From NCBI GenBank assembly GCA_003244125.1, contig QHBL01000243.1:3418-9341 (forward strand): DNA of 5,924 nt, in the 5' to 3' direction. Origin of the DNA: Chthoniobacterales bacterium. Its GTDB lineage: Bacteria; Verrucomicrobiota; Verrucomicrobiae; Chthoniobacterales; UBA10450. Positions 5,877 through 5,924 of this stretch are shown here, in pieces (position 1 is the stretch's first letter; each line of letters begins with the position of its first letter). The translations under genes were made by a program, and so were the position numbers. The notes below the pieces were generated by a model, which had not been told where the DNA came from, did no database searches, and was given only the letters and a program-made list of their open reading frames with translations.

Positions 5877-5924
5877 CTAACTATCCGGCGTGTTCAGCCT
5901 CACCATGCTCGGCAGCGGCAGCGC
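5877..5924 (-). CDS. Possible C-terminal end of a minus-strand gene running off the window
   Basis: On the minus strand, the last 48 bases read as 15 codons without a stop, ending in TAG at 5879-5877. The predicted C-terminus is ALPLPSMVRLNTPDS. Codon use is GC-rich at third positions in most codons. The stretch is too short to prove coding. If real, the gene converges with the 5059-5754 gene, with the inverted repeat and palindrome between them as a shared 3' boundary. Confidence 0.25.
   Translation of the reverse strand, partial: ALPLPSMVRLNTPDS

Overview
The window is GC-rich and densely coding. Every confident gene is on the + strand. The gene content and repeat style suggest a soil- or sediment-type Verrucomicrobiota-like bacterium: an RNase R next to a single-repeat PUR-domain protein (DUF3276 type), and several gene junctions carrying imperfect inverted repeats that look like dispersed elements. 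This taxonomic assignment is inference from style, not a database match.

Layout. Positions 1-384 hold the 3' end of a gene that begins upstream; its product ends in a Pro/Ala/Glu-rich, probably disordered tail. Four bases later (389-1390) is a 333-residue protein that looks like a divergent GT-B-fold glycosyltransferase. A palindromic repeat (1403-1498) fills the junction to rnr (1493-3664), which encodes a full RNase II/R-family exoribonuclease. The only canonical rnr start codons lie inside this repeat. A short, relatively AT-rich leader precedes a small PUR-domain nucleic-acid-binding protein (3759-3968). RNase R and the PUR protein make this part of the window RNA-oriented.

The stretch 3969-4201 has no gene. 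It contains an inverted repeat running into a 7-bp tandem repeat, then an exact match to the sigma-54 -24/-12 core, overlapped by a plausible sigma-70 promoter. This leads into two consecutive unrecognised, apparently soluble, helix-rich proteins of 230 and 231 residues (4202-4894 and 5059-5754). They may form one transcription unit and are the most novel part of the window. The second has E/H/Q/D residues placed in predicted helices in a way that could form a metal site. It is bounded on both sides by copies of another repeat family: a fragment before its start and a long inverted repeat right after its stop. The last 48 bases may be the C-terminal end of a minus-strand gene converging on this pair.

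No RNA genes, CRISPR arrays, transposase genes or tRNAs were seen.
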